Origin: Chryseobacterium oryctis
GTDB taxonomy: Bacteria > Bacteroidota > Bacteroidia > Flavobacteriales > Weeksellaceae
DNA: 64,000 nt
Direction of reading: 5' to 3'
Assembly (NCBI RefSeq): GCF_025971925.1
Contig: NZ_JAPDHV010000002.1
Location: 62,001 to 126,000, forward strand
How positions within the stretch are numbered: the stretch's first letter is position 1; each line of letters begins with the position of its first letter. The notes under the pieces are model-generated. The model was given only the letters and a program-made list of their open reading frames with translations. It ran no database searches and was not told where the DNA came from. The position numbers were made by a program, and so were the translations under genes. Of this stretch, positions 1 through 9,373 are shown piece after piece.

Positions 1-228
1 AAAGCATACTATTATTCCGGTCTTGTTCTATATAATAAAGCAGAACTTATCCTAAAAAGCACAAAAAGAACAGACGTAGAAAATGTAAATGCTCTTGCTG
101 AAAAATATGTTTTAGGAAGTCTAGCAGCGCAACCTAACGACAAAGAGAACAATGATTTACTAAACTTAATTAAAGAACAAAGAACAAAGTTTGGAACTGA
201 TAAAACTATGCAAACCAGCAAAAAATAG
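1..228 (+). CDS. C-terminal end of an unidentified protein (partial)
   Basis: An open frame enters from the left edge and ends at TAG (226-228), giving the last 75 residues of a protein whose start lies outside the window. The visible part is lysine- and asparagine-rich, looks helical and ends in a basic tail; this would fit the end of a TPR-like or other alpha-helical protein, but no family motif is visible. Codon use looks like that of its neighbours. The next gene starts 44 bases downstream on the same strand. Function unknown. Confidence 0.6.
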   Translation, partial: KAYYYSGLVLYNKAELILKSTKRTDVENVNALAEKYVLGSLAAQPNDKENNDLLNLIKEQRTKFGTDKTMQTSKK

Positions 229-272
229 TTTTCAGGCATTAATCATTTCTGTTTAATTTTAAAATTCAGCTT

Positions 273-2366
273 ATGAAAAAAACACTACTTTTTATAGCTT
301 TCTTAATAACAAATCTTTTTTGGGCACAAAATAACGACTGCGTCTCAGCAATTCCCATCTGTAGCAATGCCAATATTACTTTAACTCCTAGCGGTATAGG
401 AAACGATGACGAAGGAAATGTAGGATGCCTTAATGGAGAGAACAATTCTATATGGTTTACCTTCAGTACCCTTACAGCAGGTACCTTAACTTTTGTAATT
501 AATCCTGTTAATAACGTAGATTACGACTGGGCTCTTTACGGACCCGATCTAAACTGTACCCAAATTCAAACAGCAACACCATTAAGATGTTCATATGACG
601 CACCAGGACCTGGCCAATATGCAACCGGACTTAACATGACCTCTCTGGATACGTCTGAAGGTGCAGCAACAGATAATTTAGGAAATTCTTCTGATGGTAT
701 GGTAAAATACATCGATGTAGTTCCCGGACAAGTTTATTACTTACTTGTTGATAATTTCTCTCCTACAATATCTCAGTTTTCTTTGACGTTTGGAGGTTCA
801 GCAGGTCTACTTACACCATTTGATGATCCTGTATTACAACCGTATCCTTTTATAGTACCCGGAGCAAACCATGATGGAAAAATTGACATTTGCGGAAACC
901 CTGTAATGTATAATTTTTCAACACTTACTGCTCAAATACTGAATAACAACCCTAACTTCATTGTAAAATATTACAACTCAGCTACCGATGCCTTAGATGA
1001 CGTAAATGCAATTACAACTCCGGTTTCGGTTAGTACTGCCAATACTTATCATTATGTTATCAGTTATTCTGACCCAACAAGTCCAGCCAGTTTTTTGAAT
1101 AAATGTAAGCAATTCGGAACCATAAACTTTGTGGACAGGTCTTTTGCACTAAATACAGCCACAATTACAGAGTGTAGTAATAATAACTCAGGAACAGCAT
1201 TATATGATTTAACCTCTGTAAATATAGGTTTGACTCCAAACCTTAATGTAAAATACTATCCTTCAATGCCTGACTTGAATGCCGGAACAAACGAAATTAC
1301 AATTCCATACGCATACACTTCAGCCGAAGGCTCCGTTTTTGTAAAAGCAACTAATGAATTTGACTGTGTAACGATAGCAGAAATTAAATTAAAATTCCAT
1401 CCAATTGTTACCATAAACAATGATGCTATTTTAAGATCTTGTTTCATTGAAACTAATCCTTCTACAGCGTTATTTAACCTTACCGTAGCAACTGTAACAG
1501 GACAAACCGGCATTACGAAAGAATATTATCCATCAATGACAGATGCCGTGAACGGAACCAACCCAATTCCGAATCCAACTGCATATATCGCTCCTAGTGG
1601 AGTTGCTTATGTAAAAGTAATAAACGCTCAAGGATGTTATGCTGTTGCAAAAGTTACGCTTGTTGTTATTCCTCCTGTATATTCAACAACATTGAAAGAC
1701 AAGGTAATCTGTATAGAAGATAAAACTACTTTAGATGCAGGTATAGGATTCAATGGATACTTATGGAGCACAGGAGCAACAACGCAGACGATTTCCGATG
1801 TAGGAGTTGGCACTTACTGGGTGAAATTAAAAACCGGCGATTGCGTTACAACACAAACTGTAAAAGTTTACCCTGCTGAACAACCTGTAATTTCAAACAT
1901 TGATATTGCAACTACTACTGTAACAGTGAACGTAATCGGAGGCACTCCACCTTATAAATACTCAATGGACAATGTAAATTGGCAAGACTCCAACGTATTT
2001 GAAAATATTACGAGAGGAGATCACCCTGTATATGTAAAAGATGCTTACGATTGTGAACCAATTGAAGTTACAATTGTTGTTCCTAACTTGATAAACGTAA
2101 TCACTCCAAACGGAGATGGTGTAAATGACATAATTGACTATTCTGCCCTAGCCGGCAAACAAGGTCTTGTACTAAGTATTTTTGACAGATACGGTACAAA
2201 AATCCATCAAGCTGACAAAATGAACGGATATAAGTGGGACGGTACCGTTGGAGGCAAGAAAGTACCAACTGGGACTTATTGGTATTCTGTAACTTGGAAT
2301 GAAAATAACAAGAAGAACACCGCAATGAAGTTCTCAGGATGGGTTATGGTAAAAAACAGAGATTAA
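273..2366 (+). CDS. Secreted protein with T9SS type B sorting domain (paralogue 1)
   Basis: A 697-residue protein with a clear Sec signal peptide (MKKTLLFIAFLITNLFWAQ) and a C-terminal type B (CHU_C-like) type IX secretion domain over about the last 90 residues: ITPNGDGVND, then IFDRYG, then a WDG...GTYWY segment. The N-terminal third starts with a cysteine-containing beta-rich domain (DCVSAIPIC, then WFTFST and YYLLVDN), a jelly-roll-like block common in flavobacterial secreted proteins. The middle consists of beta repeats each containing a Y-[FY]-x-[ST] strand and a NPxAY or similar turn. It should cross the outer membrane by T9SS and be surface-attached or released. It shares its whole C-terminal half with the proteins at 2481-4544 and 7011-9269. 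Ligand unknown. Confidence 0.85.
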   Translation: MKKTLLFIAFLITNLFWAQNNDCVSAIPICSNANITLTPSGIGNDDEGNVGCLNGENNSIWFTFSTLTAGTLTFVINPVNNVDYDWALYGPDLNCTQIQTATPLRCSYDAPGPGQYATGLNMTSLDTSEGAATDNLGNSSDGMVKYIDVVPGQVYYLLVDNFSPTISQFSLTFGGSAGLLTPFDDPVLQPYPFIVPGANHDGKIDICGNPVMYNFSTLTAQILNNNPNFIVKYYNSATDALDDVNAITTPVSVSTANTYHYVISYSDPTSPASFLNKCKQFGTINFVDRSFALNTATITECSNNNSGTALYDLTSVNIGLTPNLNVKYYPSMPDLNAGTNEITIPYAYTSAEGSVFVKATNEFDCVTIAEIKLKFHPIVTINNDAILRSCFIETNPSTALFNLTVATVTGQTGITKEYYPSMTDAVNGTNPIPNPTAYIAPSGVAYVKVINAQGCYAVAKVTLVVIPPVYSTTLKDKVICIEDKTTLDAGIGFNGYLWSTGATTQTISDVGVGTYWVKLKTGDCVTTQTVKVYPAEQPVISNIDIATTTVTVNVIGGTPPYKYSMDNVNWQDSNVFENITRGDHPVYVKDAYDCEPIEVTIVVPNLINVITPNGDGVNDIIDYSALAGKQGLVLSIFDRYGTKIHQADKMNGYKWDGTVGGKKVPTGTYWYSVTWNENNKKNTAMKFSGWVMVKNRD

Positions 2367-2380
2367 TTTATATTATACAC

Positions 2381-2407
2381 AAAAACCGCCTTTGAAGGCG
2401 GTTTTTT
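2381..2407 (+). terminator. Rho-independent terminator after T9SS paralogue 1
   Basis: Perfect stem AAAAACCGCC / GGCGGTTTTT with a six-base centre (itself partly paired) running into T residues, 14 bases after the stop codon. Confidence 0.85.
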
Positions 2408-2451
2408 CCACCCATAACCAGTCAAAACTAACTTTTTGTCATTATTTTCAT

Positions 2452-2459
2452 TACTTTTG
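2452..2459 (+). promoter_or_regulatory. -7 element upstream of T9SS paralogue 2
   Basis: TACTTTTG fits the Bacteroidota -7 consensus TAnnTTTG and lies 21 bases before the ATG at 2481. No -33 TTTG at the normal spacing is visible. It argues that translation begins at 2481 and not at the upstream TTG at 2436. Confidence 0.5.
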
Positions 2460-2480
2460 TTAAATAAAATTCATTTTAAA

Positions 2481-4544
2481 ATGAGAAAATTACTACTGAT
2501 TTTTATTTTATCTTTCTCTCAACTATATTTTTCGCAGTCAGATTGTATTTCTGCAATTCCTGTATGCGGAAATTCAAACATCTCATATACACCTTTAAAT
2601 AGTGGAACCATTCAGGAAGATCTTATGGGATGCCTCGCATCTGATGAACACTTTTCAGTTTGGTATTCATTCACGATTGCGACTTCAGGAACCTTAACAT
2701 TTGAAATCACTCCAAATGTTTATGCTGATGATTATGATTTCGGTGTTTACGGACCCAACCAGACTTGCGGAGCTCTATCTCCACCTATAAGATGTAATTA
2801 CTCTGGATTAGACGGACCTACAGGTCTCAGCTTAGCACTTACCGGAACTCAAACCAACGGAACATACAGTGCCTATATGGACGTTGTAGCCGGAGAAACA
2901 TATTATTTGGTTGTAGATAACTGGACTCACACGATAAACGGATTCTCTTTAACCTGGGGAGGAACAGCGACTTTAACGTCAGCATTTTCAGATCCTACTA
3001 TCACACCTAATCCTTTTATTACACCTGGAACTCCCGGCCCAACACCTACGTCTCCTAACGAGATTATGAAGTGTGCACTACCAACAATGTTTGATTTTAA
3101 TACATTAACAGCCGATATTCTGAATGGTAATCAAAATTTTGAACTTAGCTATCATACAACTACTAACGATGCTATTACCGGAGCCAATCCTATCACAGCT
3201 CCAATTTTAGTAAACTCAACTACAACCTATTATTACAGAGTAGAATACACAGATCCTGCAAACCCTCAAAACCCAATCAATGGATGTTTCCAAACAGGAG
3301 CTTTCAAATTTAGGGAAGGAAATATTGTTGCTCAGGATGCCACAATCTATGCTTGTAACAATAATAATGTAGGAACAGGAACGTTTGATTTAACTTCAGC
3401 AGCTGTTTATCCTGGAGCTAATCTTATTAAGAAGTATTACCCGACACTTAATGACTTAAATGCTGGAACAAATGAGATTACAAATCCATCGGCTTACGTT
3501 TCGGCGGAGAAAAAAGTATATGTTAAAACCACAACAACTGACGGATGTTCTGATGATGCTGAAATTACACTGCAATTCTTCCCTCTTGTAATCGTTAAAG
3601 ATGCAAGTCTAGAATCTTGTTATATTGAGTCAAATATTACGACAGCTTCATTTGATTTAACATCTGCCGATGTTACATCTATTACTGGAGCTACTAAAAA
3701 GTTCTATACCACTCTTGCAAACGCAACAAACGGAACAAATGAAATCCTAAACCCGAACAATTACATTACTACAACTGGAACAGTGTATGTGAAAGTAATT
3801 AGTTCTGAAGGTTGTTTTGCTATCTCTAAAATTGATTTAAAAGTTTTACCTCCTGTAAAATCTACAATTTTAAAAGACAAAACAATTTGTATTGAAGATA
3901 CAACAACTTTAGACGCAGGTCCTGGTTTTGATGGCTATGAATGGAGTACTGGTGCTACAACACAATCAATTGGTCATGTTTCTGTTGGTACATACTGGGT
4001 AAAATTGAAAACAGGAAAATGTTATACATTACAAACAGTAACAGTTTATGCATCTGAGCAACCTGTAATTTCTAGTTTAGACATTTCAAACAATACAATT
4101 ACGGTAAATGCAAACGGAGGAAAACCACCTTACAAATACTCTTTAGATGGTATTAACTGGCAAGATTCTAACGTATTCACAGGTCTTCCAAGAGGTGAAA
4201 ACAAAATATTTGTAAAAGACTCTTACAACTGTCAACCTATCAATGTACAAATAACAGTACCTAATCTTGTAAATGCTATTACTCCAAACGGAGATAATGT
4301 AAATGACGTATTAGATTATTCAGCATTAGCTTACAAGAAAGATCTAGTATTCACGATATATGACAGATACGGAAACAAACTTTATGAGGCAAACAAGATG
4401 AGAAATTACTCTTGGGACGGCACAGCTTCTGGAAAGAAAATCATTACTGGTACATATTGGTATACAATCACTTGGACAGAAAATGACAAAAACAATACCC
4501 AAACAAAATACAGCGGTTGGATATTGGTAAAAAATAAAGACTAA
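2481..4544 (+). CDS. Secreted protein with T9SS type B sorting domain (paralogue 2)
   Basis: A 687-residue protein when started at ATG 2481, which gives a normal signal peptide (MRKLLLIFILSFSQLYFSQ). A longer frame from TTG 2436 would put 15 residues before it and would start upstream of the -7 element. The order is the same as in paralogue 1: a cysteine-containing jelly-roll-like N-terminal domain (DCISAIPVCGN, then VWYSFT and YYLVVDNW), beta repeats, and a type B T9SS domain (ITPNGDNVND, IYDRYGNKLY, WDGTASGKK). Similarity to paralogue 1 is clear throughout and strongest in the last 350 residues, so the two are a tandem duplication. Likely surface-exposed or released; ligand unknown. Confidence 0.85.
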   Translation: MRKLLLIFILSFSQLYFSQSDCISAIPVCGNSNISYTPLNSGTIQEDLMGCLASDEHFSVWYSFTIATSGTLTFEITPNVYADDYDFGVYGPNQTCGALSPPIRCNYSGLDGPTGLSLALTGTQTNGTYSAYMDVVAGETYYLVVDNWTHTINGFSLTWGGTATLTSAFSDPTITPNPFITPGTPGPTPTSPNEIMKCALPTMFDFNTLTADILNGNQNFELSYHTTTNDAITGANPITAPILVNSTTTYYYRVEYTDPANPQNPINGCFQTGAFKFREGNIVAQDATIYACNNNNVGTGTFDLTSAAVYPGANLIKKYYPTLNDLNAGTNEITNPSAYVSAEKKVYVKTTTTDGCSDDAEITLQFFPLVIVKDASLESCYIESNITTASFDLTSADVTSITGATKKFYTTLANATNGTNEILNPNNYITTTGTVYVKVISSEGCFAISKIDLKVLPPVKSTILKDKTICIEDTTTLDAGPGFDGYEWSTGATTQSIGHVSVGTYWVKLKTGKCYTLQTVTVYASEQPVISSLDISNNTITVNANGGKPPYKYSLDGINWQDSNVFTGLPRGENKIFVKDSYNCQPINVQITVPNLVNAITPNGDNVNDVLDYSALAYKKDLVFTIYDRYGNKLYEANKMRNYSWDGTASGKKIITGTYWYTITWTENDKNNTQTKYSGWILVKNKD

Positions 4545-4566
4545 AAACTTCAGTATATATTTAGTT

Positions 4567-4597
4567 AAATCGCTCCATTTTTTGGGGCGATTTTTTT
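4567..4597 (+). terminator. Rho-independent terminator after T9SS paralogue 2
   Basis: Stem AATCGCTCC / GGGGCGATT (one G-T pair) with a short T-rich loop and a run of seven T residues. Confidence 0.8.
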
Positions 4598-4689
4598 ATT
4601 CACAAAGAAAAAGCCTTTCAATACTAATGTTTTAGAGTTATCAACATTAAAATCTTGATTACTATTTTTTAATTACTTTTCAAAAAAAC

Positions 4690-4697
4690 TATCTTTG
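4690..4697 (+). promoter_or_regulatory. -7 element of dnaB
   Basis: TATCTTTG matches TAnnTTTG. It ends seven bases before the ATG at 4705, so the transcript should be leaderless or nearly so. Confidence 0.5.
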
Positions 4698-4704
4698 TAG
4701 GATT

Positions 4705-6294
4705 ATGGCACAAAAGGAAACATTATCATCTCTTACACATGGAAATTTTGCGAAAGAGCTGTCAATTGCTGATGGAAAAATGCCACCCAATGCAGTAGAT
4801 TTCGAAAGGTTGGTTATTGGTACTTTTTTGATTGATAAAAAAGGTCTGGATCACTCTATCGACTTACTTACTCCTGAAGTATTTTACGATCCTAGACATC
4901 AGGTAATTTTCTCTACCATTTTAAAATTATACGAAGGCAACCAACCTGTCGACTTAATGACTATCATTCAGGATTTAAAAAAGAATGATAAATTAAATAA
5001 AGCAGGTGGAGATCATTACATTATTGATCTCACTATGGGAGTAAGCTCTTCTGCCCATATTGAATATCACGTTCGTGTTATTCTGGAGAAATACATTCTC
5101 AGAAGCCTCATCAATGTTTCTGCAAATGTAATTGATGCTTCATATAAAGAATCAACAGACGTTTTTGAACTTTTAGATAAAGCAGAACAATCTTTCTTTG
5201 AAATCACAAACGGAACAATAAAAAAAGGCTTTGACACCGCAAATTCATTAGTAAAACAAGCTATTGATACCATCAAATCTTTAAAAGATAAACAAGGACT
5301 TTCCGGCGTACCTTCAGGATTTAGAGACGTTGATAAAGAAACAGGAGGTTGGCAAAATTCAGACCTTATCATTATTGCAGCACGTCCCGCAATGGGTAAA
5401 ACGGCTTTTCTTCTTTCCATGGCAAGAAATATTGCAGTTGGACACAAGATTCCAATGGCTTTATTCTCATTAGAGATGGCTTCTGTACAATTAATTACAA
5501 GGATGATTGCCTCTGAAACAAGAATTTCATCCGAGAAATTAAGAAAAGGAACCCTGGATGACGAAGAATGGCAAAGACTATTTTCAAATGTATCTGAACT
5601 GGAAAATGCACCTTTATATATTGATGAAACTCCCTCTCTTTCAATTTTCGACTTCCGTGCAAAATGCCGAAGATTGGTAATGCAACACGGAGTAAGACTT
5701 ATCATGGTCGATTATCTTCAGTTAATGACTGCAGGAGGCGGAGGAAAAGGGGCTGGAAACCGTGAACAGGAAATTTCAATGATTTCCCGTTCATTAAAAG
5801 CTATTGCGAAAGAATTGAATGTACCTGTAATTGCACTTTCGCAGCTTTCCCGTAGTGTGGAAACTCGTCCCGGAAAAAGACCTCAACTTTCAGATCTTAG
5901 GGAATCCGGAGCTATTGAGCAGGATGCAGATATTGTTTCATTTATTTTCAGACCAGAATATTATAAAATTGCTGTTTGGGATAATGATGAAGAAGGACAG
6001 GAAACCTCAACAGAAAACCAGGCAGAACTTATCATTGCAAAACATAGAAATGGTGCTACAGCAGATGTGCGTTTATCATTCTTGAAGCATTTTGCAAAAT
6101 TTGGAGACATTGATGCTGCCTTTGATGGTGGAAGCGGAGGCTACCCTTCTAATTTTAATTCAAATGAGCCTAGTGGTTTTGACAAAATTAAAACAACCAT
6201 TCAACCGGGTGCTGCTTTTGATCTTCCAAACAACTCACAAGTTTCAGGATCTTCCATGAATGATTTTGATGATGACGATGACTTCCCATTCTAA
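4705..6294 (+). CDS. dnaB: Replicative DNA helicase DnaB
   Basis: A 529-residue hexameric helicase that unwinds DNA at the replication fork and recruits primase. The N-terminal helical domain (about 30-170, beginning PPNAVDFERLVIGTFL) is followed by a linker and a RecA-like ATPase domain with Walker A (ARPAMGKTAF, about 225-234) and Walker B (MVDYLQLM, about 334-340), plus the conserved SQLSRSVETRPGKRPQLSDL segment and the arginine finger region near KHRNG. The length is slightly above E. coli DnaB because of a glycine- and asparagine-rich tail ending in an acidic run (DFDDDDDFPF), which may be an interaction tail. No intein or frameshift. It lies between two T9SS paralogues and has its own -7 element. 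Confidence 0.97.
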   Translation: MAQKETLSSLTHGNFAKELSIADGKMPPNAVDFERLVIGTFLIDKKGLDHSIDLLTPEVFYDPRHQVIFSTILKLYEGNQPVDLMTIIQDLKKNDKLNKAGGDHYIIDLTMGVSSSAHIEYHVRVILEKYILRSLINVSANVIDASYKESTDVFELLDKAEQSFFEITNGTIKKGFDTANSLVKQAIDTIKSLKDKQGLSGVPSGFRDVDKETGGWQNSDLIIIAARPAMGKTAFLLSMARNIAVGHKIPMALFSLEMASVQLITRMIASETRISSEKLRKGTLDDEEWQRLFSNVSELENAPLYIDETPSLSIFDFRAKCRRLVMQHGVRLIMVDYLQLMTAGGGGKGAGNREQEISMISRSLKAIAKELNVPVIALSQLSRSVETRPGKRPQLSDLRESGAIEQDADIVSFIFRPEYYKIAVWDNDEEGQETSTENQAELIIAKHRNGATADVRLSFLKHFAKFGDIDAAFDGGSGGYPSNFNSNEPSGFDKIKTTIQPGAAFDLPNNSQVSGSSMNDFDDDDDFPF

Positions 6295-6371
6295 AAAAAT
6301 AACTAAAAAATTCTCATTTTTTCAAATAAATTTTAAAGCTGAAAAATGAAAATTTGATATCGAATTAAAAT

Positions 6372-6848
6372 TTGAAAATCGAAATATACACAGACGGAGC
6401 TTGTAGCGGAAATCCCGGCAAAGGAGGATACGGGATTCTCATGCGCGTTCCTGAAAAAAACTATCAAAAAACCTTTTCTAAAGGCTTCAGAAAAACAACC
6501 AATAACAGAATGGAACTCTTGGCCGTTATTACTGCCCTTGAAAAGTTAAAATCTACAGAAAACGACATTCATGTTTATACAGATAGCAAATATGTAGCAG
6601 ACGCAATTAATCAAAACTGGCTTTCCGGATGGATAAAAAGAGGCTGGAAAAATGTGAAAAATCCGGATTTATGGCAAAGGTTTACAGTTCTTTACAATAT
6701 GCACAATCCAAAAATGCACTGGATAAAAGGCCATGCAGGTCATTTCGAAAATGAGCTCTGTGACAAGCTCGCAGTATCTGCCGCTGCATCTAATATTCTA
6801 GAAATCGATACTTTTTTTGAAAATCTTGAAAACAACTCTCTTTTTTAG
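6372..6848 (+). CDS. rnhA: Ribonuclease HI, with a TTG start
   Basis: A 158-residue type 1 RNase H that cuts the RNA strand of RNA-DNA hybrids (R-loops, Okazaki primers). The four acidic residues are present: D8 (YTDGACSGNPG), E48 (NNRMELLAV), D71 (VYTDSKYV) and D131 (NELCDKLAV). The basic loop (WIKRGWKNVKN) and the mobile histidine region (GHAGHFENE) are also present. The protein must begin at TTG 6372, because the family starts two to four residues before the first catalytic Asp and the only nearby upstream ATG (6346) runs straight into TGA. It follows dnaB by 77 bases, a plausible replication pairing. Confidence 0.95.
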   Translation: MKIEIYTDGACSGNPGKGGYGILMRVPEKNYQKTFSKGFRKTTNNRMELLAVITALEKLKSTENDIHVYTDSKYVADAINQNWLSGWIKRGWKNVKNPDLWQRFTVLYNMHNPKMHWIKGHAGHFENELCDKLAVSAAASNILEIDTFFENLENNSLF

Positions 6849-7010
6849 AATCAATTTACCTCAAAAATAATAGATAAATAAATTCATATTTTCAACCTTA
6901 CAACACAATCAGTTATCAGAAATTCATATTTTTAATAAATTTAATATAAAAAAAATATTCTTTTATCAAAATTTAATATATTTACATCTCTAACGAATGT
7001 GATATATTAT

Positions 7011-9269
7011 ATGAACAAAAATCTACTCTTCTGCCTTTTTTTCATTTCAATTTGCTTTCCCGGAAGGCTTTCATCTCAGTCTTATCAACTTACAGGCAAC
7101 CCCGTAAATACTACAGGATGGACAGTTGTTCCTTCAGCAGCAGTAAATGGAGATTTCGTAATGCTTACTGATGACCTTACCAACAAATCGGGCTCAATCA
7201 AATTAAACGATCCTATCAACTTAAAATATTGTGACAAATGGAGGATTGAATTCGATTTCAGACTTGACGGAAACGGAACATCAGCAGGGAGAGGTGACGG
7301 TTTTGCTTTTTGGTACCTACAGAATCCACCATTAGTAAGCCAACAAGGTTCTGGGTTAGGAATCCCTCAAAATGCGATAGGTCTTATGATAGGTTTTGAT
7401 TTGTACAACAATACCACAGCTGGTCAGATGAATAAAGTACATCTCGCATATGGACTTGTTCCAAACACAACAGATACCAATAATATTGAATATTTTAATG
7501 TTGTAGGAAGCTCATTCCATTCAGCAGACCTTACGTCTACTCAACCTTTCGTAGGATCAACTTATAAACACGTAGAAGTAACAGGACAAGTAGATCCTGC
7601 AACTCCCGCGAACTGGATTATCACTTTAAAAATTGAAGGAAATACAATTATTTCACAGTCCTTTGCTCCTCAAGGTGCAGCCGCTACAATGACAACAGGA
7701 TATTTTGGATTTTCAGGATCAACAGGATCAGCATCAGTAAGAAGCTCTATTAAAAACGTGAAAATTTACACTGATAAAGTCTCGATCCTACAAAACTCCA
7801 TTCCTGTATCAATGTGTCCCAATCCGGCAACAAATAGTGGCACAGTAGACTTAACATCATACAACAGCCAATTTGTAAGTAATCCTGCAAACTATACATT
7901 TTCATACTTTACACCAACAGGAACTCCGATAGCCAATCCTACAAATTACCAATTCAACACAAATACAACCGTAAATGTTGTTATAAAAGATAATTCCGGA
8001 TTACTTTGCGATAATCCTGACGGAAAAATTGTTTTAACGCTATCTCCACTCAATGCAGATGATGCTACAATTAAAGCATGTAATAATAACAATGTAGGAA
8101 CTGCTACTTTCAACTTAAATTCAGCAGCAGTTACAAATGTAGTTGGAGCAGTAAAAAAATATTACAAAACCATAGCAGACTTAACAGCAGGAACCAATGA
8201 AATTTCAAATCCAAACGCCTACGTTTCTGCACCGGGAAAAGTTTATGTAAAAGTTACAACGCCTCAAGGCTGTACTGATAATGCGGAAATAACTTTAAGT
8301 TTCTATGATCCTATTGTTGTAAAAGAAGATACATTAAAGTCTTGCTTTATTGAAAACAACATCACTTCAGCTTCATTTGATTTAACAGCAGCAAACGTAA
8401 CTTCACACCCAGGAGCAACAAGAAAATATTACACTACAATAAATAATGCTATCAACGGAACGAATGAAATTATGAACCCAAATTCATATATTTCTACCAA
8501 CGGAGCCGTTTATGTAAAAGTTATTGACGAAAATAGCTGCTATATGATAGCTAAAATAAACCTGGTTGTTTTACCTCCAGTAAAATCGTCAATTTTAAAA
8601 GACAAAATAATTTGTATTGATGCAAGAACAAATTTAGACGCAGGTCCAGGGTTTGATTCTTACGAATGGAGCACTGGAGACACAACTTCGTCTATTCAAG
8701 GGGTAACCGTAGGTATTTATTGGGTAAAGCTAAAAACAGGAAGCTGTACCACATTACAAACCGTAAAAGTTCTTCCAGCAACAGCGCCTGTAATTTCAAG
8801 TATAGATATTACAAATAACACAATTACAATAAATACAACTGGAGGAACTCCACCTTACAAATATTCTCTAGATGGGACAAACTGGCAAGAGTCTAATACA
8901 TTCACAAGTCTTCCAAGAGGTGAGGTAAAAGTATATGTAAAAGATTTTTACAATTGTGAGCCAATTCATATTCAAGTTACAGTTCCCAATCTTATCAATG
9001 CTATTACTCCGAACGGAGATAATATAAATGATTTCATTGATTATTCTGCACTAGCTTACAAGAAGAATCTTATATTCACAATATATGACAGATATGGCAA
9101 CAAACTATATGAAGCCAACAAAACAAGAAACTTCACTTGGGACGGAACAGCTTCAGGCAAAAAAATACTTACCGGAACTTACTGGTATACTATCTCTTGG
9201 AACGAAAATGACAAGAATAATACTCAGACAAAATATTCTGGCTGGATATTAGTAAAAAACAAAGAATAA
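7011..9269 (+). CDS. Secreted lectin-like protein with T9SS type B sorting domain (paralogue 3)
   Basis: A 752-residue protein from ATG 7011; a GTG four codons upstream would put extra residues before the signal peptide (MNKNLLFCLFFISICFPGRL). Unlike paralogues 1 and 2, the N-terminal domain (about 25-240) looks like a bacterial L-type (legume-like) lectin: an FRLDGNG...GDGFAFWYLQ segment followed by GLGIPQNAIGLMIGFDLYNN and a GYFGFSGSTG strand near its end. A sugar ligand is therefore plausible but not shown. From about residue 340 onward it follows the other two closely, including the repeats and the type B T9SS domain (ITPNGDNIND, IYDRYGNKLYEANK). Confidence 0.85.
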   Translation: MNKNLLFCLFFISICFPGRLSSQSYQLTGNPVNTTGWTVVPSAAVNGDFVMLTDDLTNKSGSIKLNDPINLKYCDKWRIEFDFRLDGNGTSAGRGDGFAFWYLQNPPLVSQQGSGLGIPQNAIGLMIGFDLYNNTTAGQMNKVHLAYGLVPNTTDTNNIEYFNVVGSSFHSADLTSTQPFVGSTYKHVEVTGQVDPATPANWIITLKIEGNTIISQSFAPQGAAATMTTGYFGFSGSTGSASVRSSIKNVKIYTDKVSILQNSIPVSMCPNPATNSGTVDLTSYNSQFVSNPANYTFSYFTPTGTPIANPTNYQFNTNTTVNVVIKDNSGLLCDNPDGKIVLTLSPLNADDATIKACNNNNVGTATFNLNSAAVTNVVGAVKKYYKTIADLTAGTNEISNPNAYVSAPGKVYVKVTTPQGCTDNAEITLSFYDPIVVKEDTLKSCFIENNITSASFDLTAANVTSHPGATRKYYTTINNAINGTNEIMNPNSYISTNGAVYVKVIDENSCYMIAKINLVVLPPVKSSILKDKIICIDARTNLDAGPGFDSYEWSTGDTTSSIQGVTVGIYWVKLKTGSCTTLQTVKVLPATAPVISSIDITNNTITINTTGGTPPYKYSLDGTNWQESNTFTSLPRGEVKVYVKDFYNCEPIHIQVTVPNLINAITPNGDNINDFIDYSALAYKKNLIFTIYDRYGNKLYEANKTRNFTWDGTASGKKILTGTYWYTISWNENDKNNTQTKYSGWILVKNKE

Positions 9270-9292
9270 TACTAACATTCATATCATTACCA

Positions 9293-9328
9293 AAAGAATC
9301 ACTTCAATTTGACAGTGATTCTTTTTTT
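9293..9328 (+). terminator. Rho-independent terminator after the lectin-like gene
   Basis: Stem AAGAATCACT / AGTGATTCTT with a loop of about 10 bases and a run of T residues. Confidence 0.8.
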
Positions 9329-9361
9329 ATTTTAAATCTATTTTTATTCATATTCAATTCT

Positions 9362-9369
9362 TAAATTTG
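9362..9369 (+). promoter_or_regulatory. -7 element of the nitroreductase gene
   Basis: TAAATTTG, ending four bases before the ATG at 9374, so the transcript may be leaderless. No -33 match at the usual spacing. Confidence 0.4.
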
Positions 9370-9373
9370 TAAT

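Noticed and set aside
5067..5705. A 212-codon frame on the minus strand inside dnaB
   Set aside because: Shadow of the dnaB coding sequence; no signal for an independent gene and dnaB is complete on the other strand.
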